Origin: Epichloe hybrida | Lineage: Eukaryota > Ascomycota > Sordariomycetes > Hypocreales > Clavicipitaceae | Length of the DNA: 64,000 nucleotides | Assembly (NCBI GenBank): GCA_019022495.1 | Contig: JAFEKR010000002.1 | Span: 3,162,001-3,226,000 of the forward strand | Direction of reading: 5' to 3' | Shown here: positions 59,696 through 64,000 of the stretch, one piece after another | How the letters are laid out: the number at the start of each line of letters is the position of its first letter | Numbering within the stretch: the stretch's first letter is position 1 | Position numbers and translations under genes: made by a program | The notes under the pieces: model-generated | Seen by the model: the letters and a program-made list of their open reading frames with translations, nothing else | Database searches by the model: none | What the model was told of the DNA's origin: nothing

Positions 59696-60051
59696 GGTCA
59701 CAATGATGAAATTCATTGGTTGGGGAATGGGGGGGGGGCGGGGGAGCCTCTTGTCAATTTATACAGTTTTCTCGCAGCATGGAGTTCAAATTAGGGTCAT
59801 CTTTGGGGGGAGTTCCTTTTTTTTTTTTTTTCGGGATAGATAGCAAGACGAAAGGGCTTCGAAGGGACCTCACTTCAACGGTGTACATATGAACGTGCGA
59901 AAAAGAGAAGCCATTGACTTATTTTCCCCCGGGTTTCCACCTTATTCTTAGGATCCATCACATCATAGCATTTCGATGTGCGGCTCCAGATGGGAAATCT
60001 GTAAATAAACATGGAATGCGAACCATCTTCATGCATGCCACTTGGCCAACA
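59696..60051. other. Convergent intergenic region
   Basis: Contains a G-run (59,728-59,745), a T-run (59,816-59,831) and two 3' UTRs; no coding signal. Confidence 0.4.
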
Positions 60052-62622
60052 TTACCATCCAACGTTCTCATTGTTCTCTACCCGCCGCTGCAGAATATAC
60101 CTGGCATCGACAGGAGTCAATGCCTCCAATCCCAGCGCCTCTAGCACTTTGCGCGCTTCGTCATTGCTCGTGAAGGCTCCATCGCTGGCTCTTTTCAACG
60201 TAAGCCCCGTGGTCGCCTCCCCATCACCACTGGTGTCGGCAGGATCCGCCGTTGCCGTGGCGGTCGGCAAGTTCAGCAATCGCAATCCCTCGCGTAGCGA
60301 ATCAAAGGCCGCAGAGCCGCCGGGGATGAATCGCTCAACAAGTGAGAAAATGGCACCACTATCGTGAGCAAATTGCGCGGCTCCGAGCGTCGTGAACGAT
60401 TGCTTCAACAAGATGCCATTCCAAAGGAGATCCTGAAGCTTGTCAAGGACCTGATGCCAGACGCGGCGAAATGTAGCTATTGATAGAGCCTTTGTGAGAA
60501 AGTCTAGATTGCGTTGCAGAACACGCAACGGCTCATCGAGCTCGGGAGTAACTGATGTGTGCGATGGGTCGTCTACAGAGGACGTGTTAAGTTGGTGTGT
60601 TGAGCACAACGCGCATGAAAAACGAATAACTCACCTAGCACAGCAGTGTCTCCAACTGTTGTCCATTGCACTTTGTTTACGTAGTTTCGGAAAACCTTGG
60701 TGTGAATGTCTGCTAATGCATGGACGAGAAGTTGTTCGGCTGCTTTACGACGAGACGAGTACGCAGACACAGTTTCGTCAAAGATGCCGCTGTCATTGCT
60801 GCTCTCGGTCAGTGTACTGGGGACTCGGCCCAAAATGCTGTCTGGTTCGATGCCGCTTGCTGCGCTATTGCGCTTGCTTCGCTGGGCATTTCGAGACTGG
60901 AGCTCTTCCCATAAGACGACGAAAAACTGATTATTTTGGCATTAGACGATCCTGCCCGATGTAGATAAAGCAAAGAAGAAGGATAGAAGGCAGAGGGGAG
61001 GGAGATGACAAAAAATAAGTGTGGCTTACCTCTTCGTCGCTCCATTCAGTCAAAACGTTGGCTATGTGATCGGAACTGCCGATCACTTTACACAGTGCCT
61101 CTAATGACCCAGTTCCTTCCAAAGCGGCCAATTGCTCTTTCGTAGCGCCATGCAGAGTCCGTCCAAGAGTTGAAGTGATTGACTGGTAGGCTTCAAGCGA
61201 TCCGCGCAGTCTGTCATGGTATCCATCCAAGATATCAAGCTGGATATCTGTGAGAAACTTAATCTTGTGCTTCAGCTTGCGTAAACGCTCATATTTTCCA
61301 GTGACGGCTCTCAGCAGATCGGTCACTCGAACCGCAGCATATGTGGGCTTCATCTTGCCATTGACAGCATAATCGTAATCAATTTTTCGACCTTCTTGCG
61401 ATTCCAATATTTTTTCGAAGCGTTCCAGTGCCATTTCTCTTTCAACTCCGAACCACCTGTCGAAATGACTGTCCAAAATCTCTCCAGTAAGACCAACCCA
61501 TCCCTTGTCTGCATCGCCGCCATCGTAGCTGAATCTTGCGCGAACGTTCTCATCAAATGTCATCAACTGGGGGATAAAGTTGCTCAGGAAGGCTGGATTC
61601 TTTATTGCTTCCTCGGCCACGGCATGCACCTTTTCCCTCATCACGGGTAGCATCGAGGTGACTAGCGCACACACTGGGTCAATATACACCGTCTGCTCCG
61701 TAATTGATGCATCGTGAAACTTGGCTGCCAGCAAATGACCCAGATTATCGCGGAAGAAATCTTCCCATTTCTCAATAGTGGTCAAAAACCAGGGGAAGCA
61801 GTGCGTCCCCATAGACTGGGGGCTGCTGGTGGGCTTATCGCTCATGAAGTGAAAGCGAAACTCAGCGACAAAGATGGCTGTCATCACATCAAACGGCAAT
61901 AGGGGCACAATGATATTGCTGTGGGCAATCTCAGGCAATTGCAGATCAATCAGCTTCTCGAAGCATGCGAGCCATTCATCGTCCATCTCGGACTGGGGAT
62001 CGACCTTTGGCCAATGCCTCTTGGCAAGTATGACATCCAGCTCTGCTGACATTGTTTCCTTCATCTCGTTCCAAAGGGACTCGGTTACTTTCTCAACATA
62101 ATCGACCAGATGTAGCGACTCATTGCCCGGTAGAGTTCTCAGTCTGAGTGACAATTCTTTCAATTTCGCATATGGTTCGAGAGCGGCTTTTGGGCTTCCA
62201 GGTAGATGTGATCGAGCTTCAGCACGGAGCTTCTCCACATCCTGGAGAAGCACGAGGTATTTGTGAGCCAACTCTACATGCTGAAGCTTCTTCATTGGCC
62301 GCTGAAGTCGAGCGATTGCTTCGTCAGGAGCATCGGAGGCGGCAGCGATTTTGATGCGGGTGTCAATGCTCGCTTGCAGTTGATTGAAGTCATTGATCTG
62401 TTGCTGGAGCGATTCGTTTCGGCCGGCAGTGGCGCGACGGGCTTCATCGAGCTCTTTGGTAGCATTGTCAAGCTGCGATTGTAGCTGGTTCCGCTGTGTT
62501 TCCACGTTGGCTAGTAGGTCGTCGAGAGTGCTCAAATCAGCGGCAGTTTGGAGCTTGTCGTCTAGATAATCTTCAACACGGGTATCGAGGGATTGACCCG
62601 GATGGATATGAAAGAGTGCCAT
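60052..62622 (-). CDS. RINT1/Tip20-like tethering factor (Dsl1 complex)
   Basis: Exons 62,622-61,030, 60,926-60,635 and 60,572-60,052 with introns of 103 and 62 nt encode 801 aa. The N-terminus has a long coiled coil (LANVETQRNQLQSQL). The RINT1/TIP-1 domain follows (HCFPWFLTTIEKWEDFF, FIPQLMTFDENVRARF, YDGGDADKGWVGLTGEI). The C-terminal part ends in helical-rod sequence (LRVLQRNLDFLTKALS). Yeast Tip20 is part of the Dsl1 complex that tethers Golgi-derived COPI vesicles at the ER; human RINT1 does the same in the NRZ complex. Splice junctions are all in frame with consensus signals. Confidence 0.92.
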
Positions 62623-63600
62623 TCTAATTTAGTCTGGCGCGCAGGTGCGCAGGTGGCGGCTCGAGACCGTGTTGGTGTTGGTGATGGAGAATGGAGAGGT
62701 TGAGGTGACGTGGGATGCACCGCTTCCTTATCGATAGCTCCACCCCCAACGTTCGGCGGTGCGGTGCGAGGCACGATGCTTATCGATATGCTCCGTAGTC
62801 CGTCCGTACGGGTAGCTGAACAAGGGAGTTCCGGCGATCCGGACAACTTCAACACAACTTCTGTCAATCGTTGGCTCCCAAGCAGGCAGGCTACATGTAT
62901 CCGCATGGTGGCTGTGCATCCTTCTCGGTCCCGTTGTCCCAGCAATATTACCAGGTGAGCTCATCCATGCCGTGCCTAAACGACAGCCAGCCACTGGACA
63001 AGGCACCCCCCCACCCCCCCAAAAAGAAAAGAAAAAGTACGGATTACTTTTGATGCACTTTGGGAGGCAGGTGCGAGGCAGTGCGCGGCAATTGCCTCGT
63101 TGAGCCCGTTGAGCTCTCTAGCGCCGCCCACGGCACTCTCTCTGCCGATCCGCCCTCCAAGCTTTTGTTCATGGCGGCCCAGTTATTACATGTGTTAGTC
63201 CAGACGTCACCCCATCAGGGCCGGGCCGCGTCGCCTAGCCAACCCGAGTAAATAGAAAAGAACGAGGCTGGGCCAACCACACATGATTAATCAGTCCGCG
63301 GAAGTTCTCAACGCCCCGAAATCCAGATGGTTGGTGCATGACTTTGCTTTTCACTGAGACTGCGAAAGCTCGTCTAACGCCACTTTCCCCAGCCATCGTT
63401 TTTCACTTTCTCATTGCTCATTTTGTGCCCAAAGAACAGATCAATAGCCTCCGAGAAGTACCGCATGAAGATACCTCTCCCCCCTCCCTTCCCCATCTCT
63501 CTCTTCCTACCTACATTCCTCAACTCAAGTTCTGATCCACTCGAGATTTACTAACTACTCGTCATCATCCTTTCCACCCACCTCACAGTGTTCGAGGACC
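62623..63600. other. Intergenic region upstream of RINT1/Tip20-like gene
   Basis: Holds the promoter of the minus-strand gene and presumably the promoter and 5' part of a plus-strand gene at the right edge. A palindromic TTATCGATA pair occurs at 62,727-62,735 and 62,779-62,787. No complete gene is visible. Confidence 0.4.
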
Positions 63601-63627
63601 AAAGATAACCTCCCGTTTGCATTCCAG

Positions 63628-64000
63628 ATTGTGCTAATAGCCCGCGGCCACGTGTCGGATCCGAAAGTCTGCACTGGTCTACATTCCACGATTTGTCGAG
63701 GACAAGAAAGACAATACCCACCATCGAGCCGTCCCGAGACCACCCCATTGTTGAATTCGGAGAGTTCGAGAAGGCCACAATTATCAGATTCGAAGACTAT
63801 CGAGTGCGACGTACGCCAGAGAAGCGCCGTGTGATCCGTGAAACGTTGTTGCAAGTCGTCCGTGGCCCGATAGGAACGACAGGCGTGGCTTCCGCGCCGC
63901 AGGCGCCTTCCAACCCGAGCGTCGCCCAGATTGACGACGACGGGGGTGGTTCAGGCAGCCTTTTGACGTCTGTACAAAGATCACCCCGTGAGGCACACGA
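63628..64000 (+). CDS. Partial coding region at right edge, unidentified
   Basis: The frame with codon starts divisible by three is open from 63,609 to the window end. It reads SLHWSTFHDLSRTRKT, then IVEFGEFEKATIIRFEDYRV and RRTPEKRRVIRE, then a Pro/Gly/Asp-rich stretch; this looks like real coding sequence. No ATG is in frame, so it should begin at a splice acceptor, perhaps TTCCAG ending at 63,627, with the start in an upstream exon I could not place. I recognise no domain. Two other open frames overlap it, so the call is tentative. Confidence 0.35.

Noticed and set aside
59111..59716. 201-aa minus-strand frame over the carrier gene
   Set aside because: Antisense shadow in GC-rich coding sequence.
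1..64000. tRNA and rRNA genes
   Set aside because: No convincing T-arm with matching acceptor stem or rRNA block was seen by eye; a covariance-model scan would be decisive.

Overview
This is a nuclear window from a filamentous ascomycete (Pezizomycotina; gene content and style suggest a Sordariomycete, perhaps Hypocreales, but that placement is inference). The evidence is short 56-122 nt introns with GT..AG ends and CTAAC-type branch sites, fungal-only families (AUR1-type inositol phosphorylceramide synthase, Nab3, Spt7, Fmp25) and a block of AT-rich DNA with the marks of repeat-induced point mutation (RIP).

Region 1 (1-15,650) is a gene-free AT-rich island made of nested, decayed transposons. 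A Ty3/Gypsy chromovirus lies on the minus strand (about 8,555-14,400). A Ty1/Copia element, also minus, is inserted just beyond its chromodomain (window start to 8,550). The Copia element was itself hit by a hAT-like DNA transposon (354-2,412, with an 8-bp target duplication) and by a solo LTR (4,750-5,016). A second solo LTR of the same family sits at 14,688-14,954. A 756-bp insertion that looks free of RIP, is hairpin-rich and has a 13-bp target duplication lies inside the Gypsy reverse transcriptase (10,731-11,486). Both reverse transcriptases carry Asp-Asp to Asn-Asn changes at the catalytic pair.

Region 2 (15,650-20,194) is ordinary-composition intergenic DNA with minisatellites and no gene I can support. 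Region 3 (20,195-63,000) is a normal gene-dense chromosome arm with fifteen protein-coding loci: AUR1-type IPC synthase (+), CaM kinase (-), mitochondrial ICT1-type release factor (-), Nab3-like RNA-binding protein (+), ferric reductase (-), cytosolic serine hydroxymethyltransferase (+), SAGA subunit Spt7 (-), VanZ-like membrane protein (+), prefoldin subunit 3 with a +1 frameshift (+), a large predicted mitochondrial protein (+), a secreted Ser/Thr/Pro-rich protein with a CBM19-like module (+), a protein tyrosine phosphatase (-), Fmp25-like RCC1 protein (-), COG complex subunit 3 (+), a YMC1-type mitochondrial carrier (+) and a RINT1/Tip20-like tethering factor (-); the count is sixteen if the frameshifted prefoldin locus is included. 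A partial gene seems to enter at the right edge.

Most genes are housekeeping. Several are arranged as divergent pairs sharing a promoter (ICT1/Nab3, ferric reductase/SHMT, Spt7/VanZ, Fmp25/Cog3). Themes that recur are mitochondria (ICT1, Fmp25, carrier, 43-46 kb protein) and Golgi/ER vesicle tethering (Cog3, RINT1/Tip20) together with Golgi sphingolipid synthesis. I saw no gene cluster that looks like a new metabolic or defence system; the most unusual material is the nested transposon block, especially the unmutated 756-bp insertion, and the frameshift in prefoldin 3. Exon coordinates were worked out by hand from reading frames, splice consensus and family conservation.
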